Shown in pieces: positions 1-10,615 of a stretch of DNA of 64,000 bases (positions within the stretch are counted from its first letter, which is position 1; each line of letters begins with the position of its first letter). Position numbers and translations under genes: made by a program. Origin of the DNA: Apoderus coryli. Its lineage: Eukaryota > Arthropoda > Insecta > Coleoptera > Attelabidae. The DNA lies in contig OU452204.1 in NCBI GenBank assembly GCA_911728435.2, positions 10,478,001 through 10,542,000 of the forward strand. Direction: 5' to 3'. The notes beneath the pieces were generated by a model. The model had not been told where the DNA came from. It made no database searches and saw only the letters and a list, made by a program, of their open reading frames with translations.

Positions 1-58
1 GTGATTCTCATGATCTGTAATTATTCTATTTTTGATATTTTTATTCAATTCTTTTCAG

Positions 59-3000
59 AAACTAACGAATTTGCCGAAGGTGAAACATAAACGGAAAGTG
101 ACATCGTTTCTTGAAAATATCAGTGTTGATCCTAGATTAGCTACCCTTGCTATGACTGTACCTGATACTATTAATGCTCCAAATGATGAACTGAACAGTG
201 CGTCTGTGACACCGTCTATCGATAATGAAATAAATTGTGAGAAAACAAGTACTAGTCAGTTGCCTATAAATGAAGAAACCGGAAACGACCAAACTCAAAA
301 TGAATTAAATGATAAACGTGGAGATGTACTCTTTACTACTCAGAAGAGTACTGTTAATAGGCATATAACTAATCTTCCTCCGCGGAACACGTGGTCTGGA
401 TTTAATGGTCGGTGTTCACATCGATCGATTTGTCCACCACTTTCGTTAAAAATTGCTAATAGCTTAGAACCGAGTTGTAAATCAGAACCTAAGTCAAAAG
501 TCCCGTCAAGACATGACTGTATGAACGGTGAGAAAGAAACATTTGAAACAACAGAACTAATTATGGATGCATCTACTAAAGCAATTGACGAACCAGTTAA
601 TAATGGATGCCATCCTATATGTGAAGCTGATGTGCACGAAAAAGCGTCTTTAGTGTCTCCAAATTCTGAACCCCGAAATGGTTTAATTAAATCAAGTCTA
701 GAATTGTCATGTAATAAAAATTCGGATAAATTAATAGTTGCAAAAGATTGTGGTAAAATGTTTAATAAAAGTATGAAAATTGATCAGGAACGCCAACCAT
801 TTGCTACTGAATCTAGTGAAAGTGATAATATCGATATGAATGAGCGTATTAAAAATAGCGATAACGGATACAATACCGCTCAGAATTTAATAAATATATG
901 TTTTGATGATAAAAAAAGTACTTCAAATGCTTTTGTAGGTTTTAACGAAAACGAAATTAATTCAGATCCTGTAAATGTTTTGGGTACAAAAATTAAATCG
1001 AATAATGTAGTGACTCTTTCAAACACATTTCACAATGAAAGAGCCGATGTCCTACAGAAGACTTGTTTATCGTCTACAAATCTTGAACACCGAAATGGCT
1101 TCATTCGTACAACTCTAGTGGGGCCACTCACAGAAATTCCATCTAGAAATATTTTGGACAAATTAACAAGTGCAAATAGTTGTGGTAATGTGCCTGATAA
1201 AACAATGAAGACTGACCAGGAACACAAACCAATTGCTACTGTGTATAATCAAAGTCATAATTCCAATGAATTGCCGTTCCAGTTTGACAATCAGATGGTA
1301 GAGAGTCATAACAGATATAATAGCATCCCGGCTCCGATAAAAAATACGTCAAATGTTTTTGAATATTTTAAAAATAATGAACTTTGTTCAGAAGCTTTAG
1401 AAATTAAATCAAATTCAACTACTCCAAATGAAGAACCTGTCACAATTAATTTCACCGAAGATCAATTAAGTTGTATTGATAGTCCTATAGATAAAAATCA
1501 CAAAATTAATCCGACCACAACTGGAATTAAAGCTATGCGTACGTTTCAGGAGTCTAAAGAAAATACTGATTCAGAAACCGTAAGATCTCTATGTAATCAA
1601 GATTTTAAAGAATGTGAAGTAGATAGTCATATGAACATATTGAAGAAATTTAATGAAAACAATGGATTTCAAACTTCAGAAGTTGTGAACACTCAAAATG
1701 TTTCAAGCGGTAGAAGCAGTCCAGCAAAAATGCAACTGACTAATGTTCCTGAGCAAGAAAAAAGGTCATTTAAAACTCCTGCTCAACGAAAAGACTTCGG
1801 AGAAACACTTAAAACATCATCACCTGATCTTGGAGCAAGAGAAGATTTGGTAGTAACAGTGTCCGCCAATGCTGAATTATTAGAAGATTTAGACCAAGCT
1901 CCTGACAAATCAGAACAGGGGTCACAAGATATTGATGATAGAAGTTTACAGAAAACTTTGTCAGTAGACACCGATGCCTCCGAGATCGGTTTACTGTCAG
2001 CTATTGAAAATGATACTAAAATTACAGAATTTAATAATAGTTTGGACTCTTTGCATGAAATTGCAGAAGAAGATCAAATTGTGAAGATATCTGAAGTCAA
2101 AGATCCATCTAAGCCGGTATACCCCAGACCGCTGACACCTTCCTCTGATCATTCTGGTAAGGCATATATGTATCCTGATAACATTTCGAAACGAAACTGT
2201 TTGAGTATAGAATACACACCAGAATCACAACGCGAGAATTCAGATATGGAGAATTCAACGGATATGGGCGAAAATATTCCTACGCTACGCAACTGTTACA
2301 CTGACATATTGTCATCTAAACACCCTTCAAAGAACTCTCACAAATTTAAATTAACTAATCATAACGAAATAAATAATAGTTTAACACGACTTAAACGAAC
2401 AAAAGAAAGTGGTAAACGTTCTGAAGTGTCTGTTTCAATAAGATATCAACATAGTAGTGAATCCGATGGTAGCGAGTACGAGGATTGTTATAATGGCCCA
2501 GTGAGCAAACTTAATGGGAAAAATAGTTATGGAACATTTGACGACGATCAAAATTCCAATCAATCGTCGCCTGATATTGTTTCACCGAAATACACATTAA
2601 ATGGACGGAATTCATCCGATGAGGATATATATCATAGTCATAGTGAGACACCAGATGAAAGTGATTTTGTGGGCATTACACGGCCTCAAAAATGTGTATT
2701 CAACGAGTTAAAGACTGAGACGAACAACAATAAACGACCTAGAAATAGTAGGCATTGCAAAGAGGGGAAAGATAGTGATAATGGACCACCAATTAAACAG
2801 CGGAGAGTCGGACCTATTCCTAACAAATCTATACTGAAAAACAGTACGAGTAGTAGCAGTAATGAAGATTTTAAGTCACCGAAGAACTGTCGCGAGTTAT
2901 TCAAAGCATCTCCTAGACCTAGGAATATGAAAACCACGACTATAGGTGCTGCAAATAACAGTAATTGGTGCTTTATCGAGTACGACAAAAAATCGTCGGG

Positions 3001-4786
3001 CGTCAGTGACGCTGATGTTGTGAAGGTTGAATATGAGGGTAAAAAGCCTGCATCAATGTCTCTTTCCGAATGGATGAAACTGAACAAATTAAATCAAGGT
3101 ATGTTAACATGTAGTTGCAATAGTGAATTTGAATGTACCTGTGAGAAGCAAGAAAATATCTCCGAAGAAGTTCCAAGTATTAAAATTTCAATTCCAATTG
3201 ATTCTTCAGATTTAAGTACAAATAATAGTAAAGTAACAGTTTCTGTAAACACATTAAACGATGTTGATAGTTGTAATTTAAATTTAGGTTCAGAAGTCAC
3301 TATTCCGTTAGATCATTCGGAAAATGATAATATTTTACCCTCAAATTTGCCACCAGTGGTTAGTGAAACGTTAACTCCAATCCAGCCAGATATGCAAGAT
3401 TTTTTGTACAACAATGAAGATGGCAATGAATCAGATACAATTATTGACGTAGTTAATTTCGATCCATTTCTTTCTAATCATATTCCAAATAGTGAAAAAT
3501 GCAATTTAGATACAACTCATTCAGATTCAGACGATACAAATTTTGTTAATCTTAATACTGTCGCGAATTGTGATTTAAATTTGTCAAACTCGGTTAGTCC
3601 GTTTTCTCATATTGATTATAAACCTAGTTTTTCCGAAGCCTACCCGTTTACACTGCCGAAAATTGAACAATCTGAGATTGAAACGCCATCCTTGGAAAAA
3701 TTTGAAGATTTTAGTAGTAATGAAATTTTGCTTGACAATAAACCAATTCCTAAATTATCAATTAATAATTCAGATAATTTAAGTAGTAATAATAGTCTTA
3801 ATACAGATACTAAACATTATGATTCTTGTAAAAGTTTATTAGAAAATTTTGATGAATTTCTTCCGCAAGAACCAGCTGATGTACCCAAACTGAAGATCGA
3901 AGACCATGAAGCTACTGGAAAAGAAGCATATCTACCATTGAAGAAACGGAAGAAATCGGTGAAGCTAGGAAAATTTGAAGAATTTTATTTGGAACAAATG
4001 CTGCATGAAGCTAGTAACAATGATATTGAAGAGAAGATTCTTAAAGCTGCGCGGGACTGTGAGTCTCCCAAGAATGTGAAAGAAATATCGTATCCCGCAA
4101 CACCTATGATGTCAATTGCCGATGTTCAAGAACAAGAAAAAATCCCACGTCCATTCAAAACTGCTGCTGGTCGTAAAGAATTACCATCGATGGATTATCT
4201 GCAAACGCAAATTACGACAGAACCATACAATTCTCAACAGAATATTAATCATACAATTAACTATCAACTTAGCGGTACATTTCAACATTCTTTGTTATAC
4301 AATGGTTTACACATAATGTCTGCACCATTTTTATCAGTGATACCAGCAGTGATGTCCGGTACAACCACAATAACGTCTAAAATGGTATTACCATCCACGA
4401 CCGAAGCCAATACATCCCCTACAGTAGGTTCACAGCATCTAATAATGCAACACCAAACTGATAAACAGGCGGAATTAAAACAGAAATTAGCGTCACATCC
4501 ACAAGAATATATTCGACCAACTGCAATTGTTCCATCATCTGATCGTAAAATCAGTTGGCAACAAGAAAATAAGCCCACTACTAATAATGCGTCGCCGATG
4601 GTGCCAAACAATGTCATACCTCAAGGAAAGACCCATCAAGTGGCGGCTTTGATTAATAGCAGTAACCAGTCATCTTTTACAGAGAAAGGAATATTGTCGA
4701 ATAGCATTCCAAATTTGCCTGTAATTGTAGATGTTCCACAACCGAAGAAACGCGGTAGAGGTCGGCCAAGGAAAAGAAAATATTAA
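59..4786 (+). CDS. Last coding exon of a large disordered nuclear protein with a C-terminal AT-hook
   Basis: The exon opens after a pyrimidine-rich acceptor (cttttcag, 51-58) in phase 0 and runs about 1,575 codons to TAA at 4784-4786. The ATG at 32 lies in the intron, so it is not the start; upstream exons are outside the window. The protein is rich in Ser, Asn, Asp and Glu, has no visible globular domain, and looks disordered. Visible features are basic NLS-like stretches (KHKRKV near the start, KKRKK at about 3942-3956), a cysteine cluster (CSCNSEFECTC, about 3112-3144), two copies of an EQEK-x(2-3)-FKT-x2-RK motif (about 1750-1800 and 4130-4180), and a terminal AT-hook (KKRGRGRPRK, about 4745-4775). 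An AT-hook indicates minor-groove DNA binding, so a chromatin role is inferred. A long SET-domain cofactor tail (SETD5/upSET type) is conceivable but not shown. Confidence 0.85.
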   Translation, partial: KLTNLPKVKHKRKVTSFLENISVDPRLATLAMTVPDTINAPNDELNSASVTPSIDNEINCEKTSTSQLPINEETGNDQTQNELNDKRGDVLFTTQKSTVNRHITNLPPRNTWSGFNGRCSHRSICPPLSLKIANSLEPSCKSEPKSKVPSRHDCMNGEKETFETTELIMDASTKAIDEPVNNGCHPICEADVHEKASLVSPNSEPRNGLIKSSLELSCNKNSDKLIVAKDCGKMFNKSMKIDQERQPFATESSESDNIDMNERIKNSDNGYNTAQNLINICFDDKKSTSNAFVGFNENEINSDPVNVLGTKIKSNNVVTLSNTFHNERADVLQKTCLSSTNLEHRNGFIRTTLVGPLTEIPSRNILDKLTSANSCGNVPDKTMKTDQEHKPIATVYNQSHNSNELPFQFDNQMVESHNRYNSIPAPIKNTSNVFEYFKNNELCSEALEIKSNSTTPNEEPVTINFTEDQLSCIDSPIDKNHKINPTTTGIKAMRTFQESKENTDSETVRSLCNQDFKECEVDSHMNILKKFNENNGFQTSEVVNTQNVSSGRSSPAKMQLTNVPEQEKRSFKTPAQRKDFGETLKTSSPDLGAREDLVVTVSANAELLEDLDQAPDKSEQGSQDIDDRSLQKTLSVDTDASEIGLLSAIENDTKITEFNNSLDSLHEIAEEDQIVKISEVKDPSKPVYPRPLTPSSDHSGKAYMYPDNISKRNCLSIEYTPESQRENSDMENSTDMGENIPTLRNCYTDILSSKHPSKNSHKFKLTNHNEINNSLTRLKRTKESGKRSEVSVSIRYQHSSESDGSEYEDCYNGPVSKLNGKNSYGTFDDDQNSNQSSPDIVSPKYTLNGRNSSDEDIYHSHSETPDESDFVGITRPQKCVFNELKTETNNNKRPRNSRHCKEGKDSDNGPPIKQRRVGPIPNKSILKNSTSSSSNEDFKSPKNCRELFKASPRPRNMKTTTIGAANNSNWCFIEYDKKSSGVSDADVVKVEYEGKKPASMSLSEWMKLNKLNQGMLTCSCNSEFECTCEKQENISEEVPSIKISIPIDSSDLSTNNSKVTVSVNTLNDVDSCNLNLGSEVTIPLDHSENDNILPSNLPPVVSETLTPIQPDMQDFLYNNEDGNESDTIIDVVNFDPFLSNHIPNSEKCNLDTTHSDSDDTNFVNLNTVANCDLNLSNSVSPFSHIDYKPSFSEAYPFTLPKIEQSEIETPSLEKFEDFSSNEILLDNKPIPKLSINNSDNLSSNNSLNTDTKHYDSCKSLLENFDEFLPQEPADVPKLKIEDHEATGKEAYLPLKKRKKSVKLGKFEEFYLEQMLHEASNNDIEEKILKAARDCESPKNVKEISYPATPMMSIADVQEQEKIPRPFKTAAGRKELPSMDYLQTQITTEPYNSQQNINHTINYQLSGTFQHSLLYNGLHIMSAPFLSVIPAVMSGTTTITSKMVLPSTTEANTSPTVGSQHLIMQHQTDKQAELKQKLASHPQEYIRPTAIVPSSDRKISWQQENKPTTNNASPMVPNNVIPQGKTHQVAALINSSNQSSFTEKGILSNSIPNLPVIVDVPQPKKRGRGRPRKRKY

Positions 4787-5651
4787 CTTTAATATGAATT
4801 ATTGATTAAGAATAATCATTGAAAACTCCAAAAACAAAGATATATTTGTTAAAATTGAAGAAATGTGAAAAGGGTTTTCGAGCACGTTAAAATAATTACA
4901 CATTTCATGAAAGTTTATGAAATAATCGTGAAAATGACCTCACTAGAAAAAATATGTGACTTGAAGAAAAGAAGATTTATTAACGACTTAAAAATTTCTG
5001 AATGTTGGTTCCTTAATTAAATTTTGATAATTGGTTTTAGAATTCATGAATGACATGAATTTATTTACAACGTATTTGTAAATGTTACATGTTTGTATGT
5101 ACCATGTGGTAATTATTATGGTATGTGTTTGAAAACATTCATAGGAAGAGGAAATTAATTGAACGGGAAGAAAAAAGATAATATTTGAATACAAAAGCAT
5201 TTATTAATGTTAAAAGTTAATATATTGTACAGAAAACATTATAATTCAAGTCAAGATTTTTTGTTTATGTTTTCATTATTTTATTTCTATTTGTTTCGTA
5301 AATCTATCGCTTAGTTAGGCTGTGATTTATTTATATTTTTTCCTATCATGCTATTGCAACAAAATGAAGAGCTCCACTCAGAAGAAAGCGAATTATTAGC
5401 AAGAAGAAAGAAGATATAACCAGAATTGGAAGAAAACAAGAACCAAATCGTTTTGTTATCGATTCTTTCATACGTATTTATAGTTTTGTTTTTCTCTATT
5501 TTATTTAAAACAGAACATTTAATTAATATTTGTTGTTATTAGTGGCATTTTAAATTTTCTAGATTATTTTTAATATTTTTTTTTATCAATTCTAATTTGG
5601 ATGTTAAATTGAAAAATTGTGGATGTAATTGAATATTTGTTGTGTTTTAAG
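4787..5651 (+). other. Probable 3' UTR and AT-rich spacer
   Basis: This stretch follows the stop codon of the long exon. It is AT-rich with no convincing ORF. It probably holds the 3' UTR, or is an intron if the downstream micro-exons are spliced to the long gene. Confidence 0.4.
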
Positions 5652-5711
5652 GTTGTAAGTCTACGATGGGTCACAGTACTTTTTCTATTGCACCACCCAG
5701 AAGATCAAGGG
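5652..5711 (+). CDS. Candidate micro-exon A, phase 1 out
   Basis: An acceptor-like ttttaag precedes 5652 and a strong donor GTAAGT follows 5711. From the ATG at 5666 it encodes MGHSTFSIAPPRRSRG and leaves one base of a split codon. The frame is also open back to 5652, so it may be an internal exon instead of a first exon. It joins in frame to the candidates at 10067 and 10182, which have the same phase. I do not recognise the peptide. A phase-1 donor inside the long upstream exon (CTG|GTAAGG at 2156/2157) could in principle feed this exon. Confidence 0.45.
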
Positions 5712-6012
5712 GTAAGTTTTTTTTTGCGATTTCCTTCAATAAACGATTTTGCGAAGAAGTCTTGATATATTTGAGGTTTTCTTCAATTTCCATAATCTGT
5801 AATAAGTACTTAATCCATTTGAAAACTAATCTTAGCCCTTCTTGGCAGGATTTTGGAACGTCCTGATTTTTTAATATTAACCGTAACATCATACAGTGAG
5901 AACCAAAAGTCAAGCATAATTTCGGTAACATTTGAAGGAAGTTTTTTAGAAGAACCGACATGTGCGAGCGGTTTGATTTTAAGTTGTCCGTTTTTTACGT
6001 AACAGACAAATA

Positions 6013-6403
6013 TACAGGGTTGATAGTATAATAGATAAACGTAATTGCATGTGCTTTTCTTATGGAACCCTCTGTATATTATTTATTTTTGGATACTCCA
6101 TGAGATTCGATCAATATTTGTGTTATAAAAAGTCACTTAAAGTAAAGGATTATCGAAATATTTACCGTTGAATAGCACAAAATGCATTCAATTTGATTTT
6201 CACAAGATGGTGCCTCCACAGAAGCGCGTTTTGTGCTATTCAACCGTAAATATCTCGATAACCGTTGAGGTTAGGTGAATTTTATAACATACGAAATATT
6301 GTTAGAATCTTATGGAGAAATAACAAAAAATGTATAATATACAGAGAGGGTTCCATAAAAAACATATGCAATTACGTTTATCTACTACACGATTGCCCCT
6401 GTA
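6013..6403. mobile_element. 391 bp fold-back MITE with TACAGGG termini
   Basis: The element is flanked by TA duplications (6011-6012, 6404-6405). Its ends are inverted copies starting TACAGGG and match for about 75 bp each, including GTAATTGCAT and GGAACCCTC. A second, inner inverted pair (around CCGTAAATATC and its complement) makes it nearly a full palindrome. It has no coding capacity. This fits a Tc1/mariner-type non-autonomous element in the intron after micro-exon A. Confidence 0.75.
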
Positions 6404-8110
6404 TAGTGACATGTACGAGCATTTCTTCAAAAAAAAATTAGCTCACGTTTCGCTGATCATCCTGTCAGCGTCTTCAGAGCAACTGTGAGCGCGTTTCAAC
6501 TGAAACTGAAACTCTGTCCATAAACACGTTTTTTGGCATTTTTTGTTTCCAAGAAGAGCATACATAATATTTAAAAATCCATAGATTTTTCCACATCTTT
6601 CACTTATGAAGAATATAAGAAAGAAGGCGAATTAAATAAGTATGCTCAGTAGTAGTATTGCAGAGTTTTTCCTCAATAGCATAAGCAAAGATTAATCTAC
6701 ACAATAGATAGTCAGCGTATATGGGAAATAAAACAAAAATTGAAACTGTCTCGACACGAGCTACATCTATTAGAAAAACATGCAACCATGGAAATTTAGA
6801 TGGCGTTATATGTATTGTGTTGAAATAAAATAATCATATGGGCAATGTTAGACAAGGACGAGTATACTTTCCCCTACGAGGTGGGAGTTTGTTTTTATAT
6901 TATAGGTATCATATATGTACTACTGTGCAGCAGTGTTTTTTGTTTAAAATTATACCTATCTACGCAAAGATTAATGTGTATGGACGAAAATAAAAGAAAT
7001 TACTATAATAGTATAAATATACAGGGCTGGTTTATTAAATGTTTTAGACAATAATTTTAAATGACTAAAATAATATTATTTTAGTCATTTAATTTTAAAT
7101 TTCGGATATAAGCATGCATCAAAAAGTTATGTTTAAATTAACGAAATTTGGCGTTATAGATAGGACTTCCGGTTATTACCTGATTCAGTTTTAAGGATCA
7201 AACTCAAACAGCAGATTCAACTTGTCGTTAACATTATGAAAAAATAAATCTCAGAGGCGGGTAAATTAAAGGGGCATACAGGCGTGAAATGCTACCCTAA
7301 CTTTTTTATGCACATTTTTTGCGTGTGTTTCAATTCGGAGATGTAAAATCTAACAAATTATATACGTAATAAATGTATCCTTCTGTGATATTGATAGAAA
7401 GTCATCGTTATCGCGTAATATCGATTTTAAGAAATGTTAATATTAAAAAGGCTGTGCTTTTTACAAGTTGCTGAAGTAAATAAGGTTTGAAATTTCCAGC
7501 ATGACAATAATTATTTAAAAAAATACGGTTTCGAAATGCAGGATGTAAAAAATTAGAATTTTTAATCTGTTTTTAATGAAAATTTAAATCTATTGAGAAA
7601 TATGGTTCAGGGTTTTTGTGAAATGTATTTTACTCCAACGATTCTACTCATCGATTATAACCGAATTAATTTACTCAAAAATATCTATACTAGTAAAATA
7701 ACACAATTATCACAATTAGGTTCAAATTCTGCAACGCCGAATTGAAAAAAAACTTACAGTCTCCCTAATATTGGTTTTTGTGCAATGATCATAAAACTTT
7801 AAAAAACTAACGATTTATGTAGATTGTATTGTTAACACGTTTCGTAAAAAGCTTTAAAAACCCACCAACAGGGTGTTAAAAGTATCACGACAATAACTTT
7901 TTTCATGTTTTAACAAGTACAATCGTCTGCTTCAGATTGATCCTTAAAAACTGAATAACAGTTTCTCTATATAAGAAAATAAAACTCGTAAATATCATCC
8001 CCAAACATTTAATTTGAATACAATTACATAACACCATATTTGAAAGTAAATAAAAAAAAACAGCATTACCTAGTTTGACAGATTTGCAAATTGCAAATCA
8101 AAGTATCTAT
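6404..8110. other. Intronic AT-rich sequence, no gene seen
   Basis: No credible ORF is present. It contains one arm of a distant 29 bp inverted pair (6688-6716; partner 9513-9541) and a perfect 32 bp palindrome at 7059-7090. Confidence 0.5.
7059..7090. repeat. Perfect 32 bp palindrome
   Basis: The sequence reads AAATGACTAAAATAAT followed by its exact reverse complement, with no spacer. It sits in AT-rich intronic DNA and could be a small MITE relic or a cruciform-prone site. Confidence 0.7.
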
Positions 8111-8113
8111 GTA

Positions 8114-8485
8114 TACAGGGTGTTGCATAAGTACTTGTACAAACTTTAAAGGGTGATTCTTTGACTAATTTTAAGATACAAATTTCATATGTACATGGGT
8201 CCGCTACGGCTTGGTTTTCGAGATACAGGTAGTTCAAAAAGAATATTATATTTAGGATTATATGCTTGTTCAATAGCATCGCAATTTGGTGCAATTCGGG
8301 ATACAGGTGTATTGATGACACCAGAGCTGTCAAAAGAACTAATAAAAAATACGAAAAATAACAAAATACAAATATCATTCAAAAGACAACAATGCACATA
8401 ATAGTCGGTACCAAGCCAAATAGGTAGTAGGTAAATATAGATTTATTTTGTTTCGGGCTTGGGCTTGGCACCGACTTATTGTAAT
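8114..8485. repeat. TACAGGGTG-type repeat edge and short inverted repeat
   Basis: A TACAGGGTGTTGCATAAG terminus starts at 8114 after a TA and resembles other element ends in this window. No clear partner end was found; a weak candidate is the CACCCTGTG at about 9192. At 8402-8483 an imperfect inverted repeat (GTCGGTACCAAGCC and its near-complement) brackets a short loop. No coding function is visible. Confidence 0.4.
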
Positions 8486-9867
8486 CAAAACTACCCACCA
8501 AACGGATACATTTAATTTTACGCAGATGCTCAAAATGTTAACTTTCTTTCATTAATAGAGACCTGTGAAGTGAGCTTACCTCTTACGCCCACGTATTAAG
8601 TACTAAGTTTCAGTTATTAGTTATAATTTTTTATTTTCCAAGAAAGCGAAACGAGATATTTAAAACGGCATTGCGCCGCCCTCATGTATACCTCCGGGGG
8701 CGGCATCGAAAATCGCTACACGTCACAAACTTGTAAATGCTTAAAACTACCCCTATATCAAATTTCTATTTTCTATCTTTTTTGTTTCATACCCAAAGCC
8801 CTATTCCTACCGAACTTATTATTTACCCGAAGAAACATTAAAAAGAAGTAAAATTTAAGTACCTAAACCGATAAAGTGGAACTTATACCTGATGAAGAGA
8901 CAGACTATTATAATAGGTATACCTAATATAATATAGGTAGCACTGATAATTTTTTTATTATAGGTATTATAAGATCTACAACAATCTTGTTACATCTTTG
9001 CCACATTGTCTACGTGAAATATTTAGTCAAAAGTATGTTTCTATCTAAAAGCTTTTCATTTAACGATTGTTCGCCACTGATCATGGGACTGGTCTAGTCT
9101 TGAAACATGTATGACATGGATTAAATATTATTATATTAAATTTAATTCATAGAGATTAGGCTTTTATTTCAATACTATACTTGTAATAAATCACCCTGTG
9201 TGTTTCTTTTACCGACGAATTGGCAACAGCACGACACACACCACATTCGCTTGTTTTTTTTTCTACCCTCCCTGCGTATCCCCTCCAGATTAATACAGAA
9301 TTTCATCAATTTCTCTCTCTGACAATACAGCATTGCCGGTGCATATCTGTTGCAAATGATCTAAATAATTGTTATACGTTGCGTTTTGTTTTTGATATTA
9401 ATAAACTACAAAACGGTTTCTGGCTGTGACAATACTGCTCTATGCTTTACACGCTAGTCTACGCCACGTAGTGGCAGGCATACTTAGAGATGTTCTGATT
9501 TTAATGCATTGGGCTGACTATCTATTGTGTAGATTAATCTTTGGCATAAGCTAGTTAGTATTACGTGATTTTACTATTTAAAATGAGCACCTGTAATTTG
9601 TATCATAAATTAATAGAAAAAAAAACAAAGAAAGTTAGGCGTTGAAGATGTGTTTCTTAATATAAACAATTACCAAGTAATTCATTTTTATTATTATGTT
9701 TTATAGAGATGTAAAAGGATGTGTTTGGCGACATCTAGTTTTATTGTTGGTAGTACGCCGAGTGAACACAGTTCCTATATCGACTGCCTGGGAGGTCTCT
9801 GACCCCATAAAGCAACTACCAACACATAGACGCGCCGATACTCCCTTAAGCGCGATCGCATATATTT
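8486..9867. other. Intronic AT-rich sequence, no gene seen
   Basis: No supported exon was found between the repeat edge and the hairpin. It contains the right arm (9513-9541) of the long-distance inverted pair. A short stretch at about 9721-9735 (TGGCGACATCTAG) recurs in the fold-back elements at 12.8-13.5 kb. Confidence 0.4.
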
Positions 9868-9969
9868 GGAATGGGCTTGTTTAACAAAACAAGACTTAAA
9901 ATCCGAGAGTTCTGGTTGACAGACAAACTCTCGGATTTTAAGTCTTGTTTTGTTAAACAAGCCCATTCC
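9868..9969. repeat. Perfect 44 bp inverted repeat (hairpin)
   Basis: The left arm 9868-9911 and right arm 9926-9969 are exact complements, separated by a 14-base loop. The outer end reads GGAATGGGCTTGTTTAAC. Transcribed in the intron, it would fold into a perfect hairpin. The lack of mismatches points to a recent origin, either a short transposon relic or a new hairpin RNA. Confidence 0.85.
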
Positions 9970-10066
9970 ATTATGTTTTATGTTTGTAACCTGCAAACAG
10001 TAATTATCTGGGTTTCTAAATAAGTTATAAATGAAAGTTGAAATTATAAGTATTTGGTTTTTTCAG

Positions 10067-10096
10067 GTATGGGCGAAAAAAAATTGGGCGCACTAG
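10067..10096 (+). CDS. Candidate 30-nt micro-exon B
   Basis: It is bounded by a strong acceptor (gttttttcag) and a strong donor (GTAAGT). It is phase 1 in and phase 1 out, 30 nt, and adds GMGEKKLGAL to the candidate reading frame. Symmetric exon phases allow skipping without a frameshift. Confidence 0.5.
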   Translation, partial: VWAKKNWAH

Positions 10097-10181
10097 GTAA
10101 GTAGCTATTGGTTCCACTTTAATGTTTCTAATTCATAATTATGTTTATATTGATGTTGATAAACAGTGGTTTATGTTTTAG

Positions 10182-10241
10182 CTACGAAGAAATCAAAAAA
10201 GGTGTCAATCGATTTGCCAGAGGATCATAGGAATATGAGAG
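10182..10241 (+). CDS. Candidate 60-nt micro-exon C
   Basis: It lies between acceptor ttatgttttag and donor GTACGT. It is phase 1 in and phase 1 out, 60 nt. It continues the frame of micro-exon B with a basic stretch (TKKSKKVS) followed by DLPEDHRNMR. No family is recognised. Confidence 0.5.
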
Positions 10242-10615
10242 GTACGTTTTGTTTTTTTTCTTTGGAATTTTTATATTCCATCGTTTTCAGAATTGTAAAT
10301 CCATCATTTATTTTGTTATATCTATATTGTCCCGTTTTACTATTTTATCAAATCTTCTCGACGTGTTTCGCTGTTAATTTATTTTGCCTGTAGTTTCTCG
10401 TATTGTGTGTTTCAAAATTTCAATATTATGATCTCAATTATGTTTATTTTTTTCTTTTAATTATGACTATAAACATTTTATTCTATTTGTGCTGCAATTA
10501 AAAATAATATTTATTTATGGTATACGTATGCGCATTGGGGTTATTATTTGTTATTGTTTGTGTTTATTTTAAATATATATAAAGATATCAAACACGTCTC
10601 TTCCACGAAATATTA

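Noticed and set aside
2686..3087. 133-codon minus-strand ORF inside the long exon
   Set aside because: It is antisense to a well-supported coding exon with strong acceptor and long open frame; its hydrophobic Leu-rich protein is the mirror of Ser/Asn/Lys codons.
5671..5961. 96-codon minus-strand ORF overlapping micro-exon A
   Set aside because: No recognisable domain and no splice context; the plus-strand frame here has matching splice phases instead.
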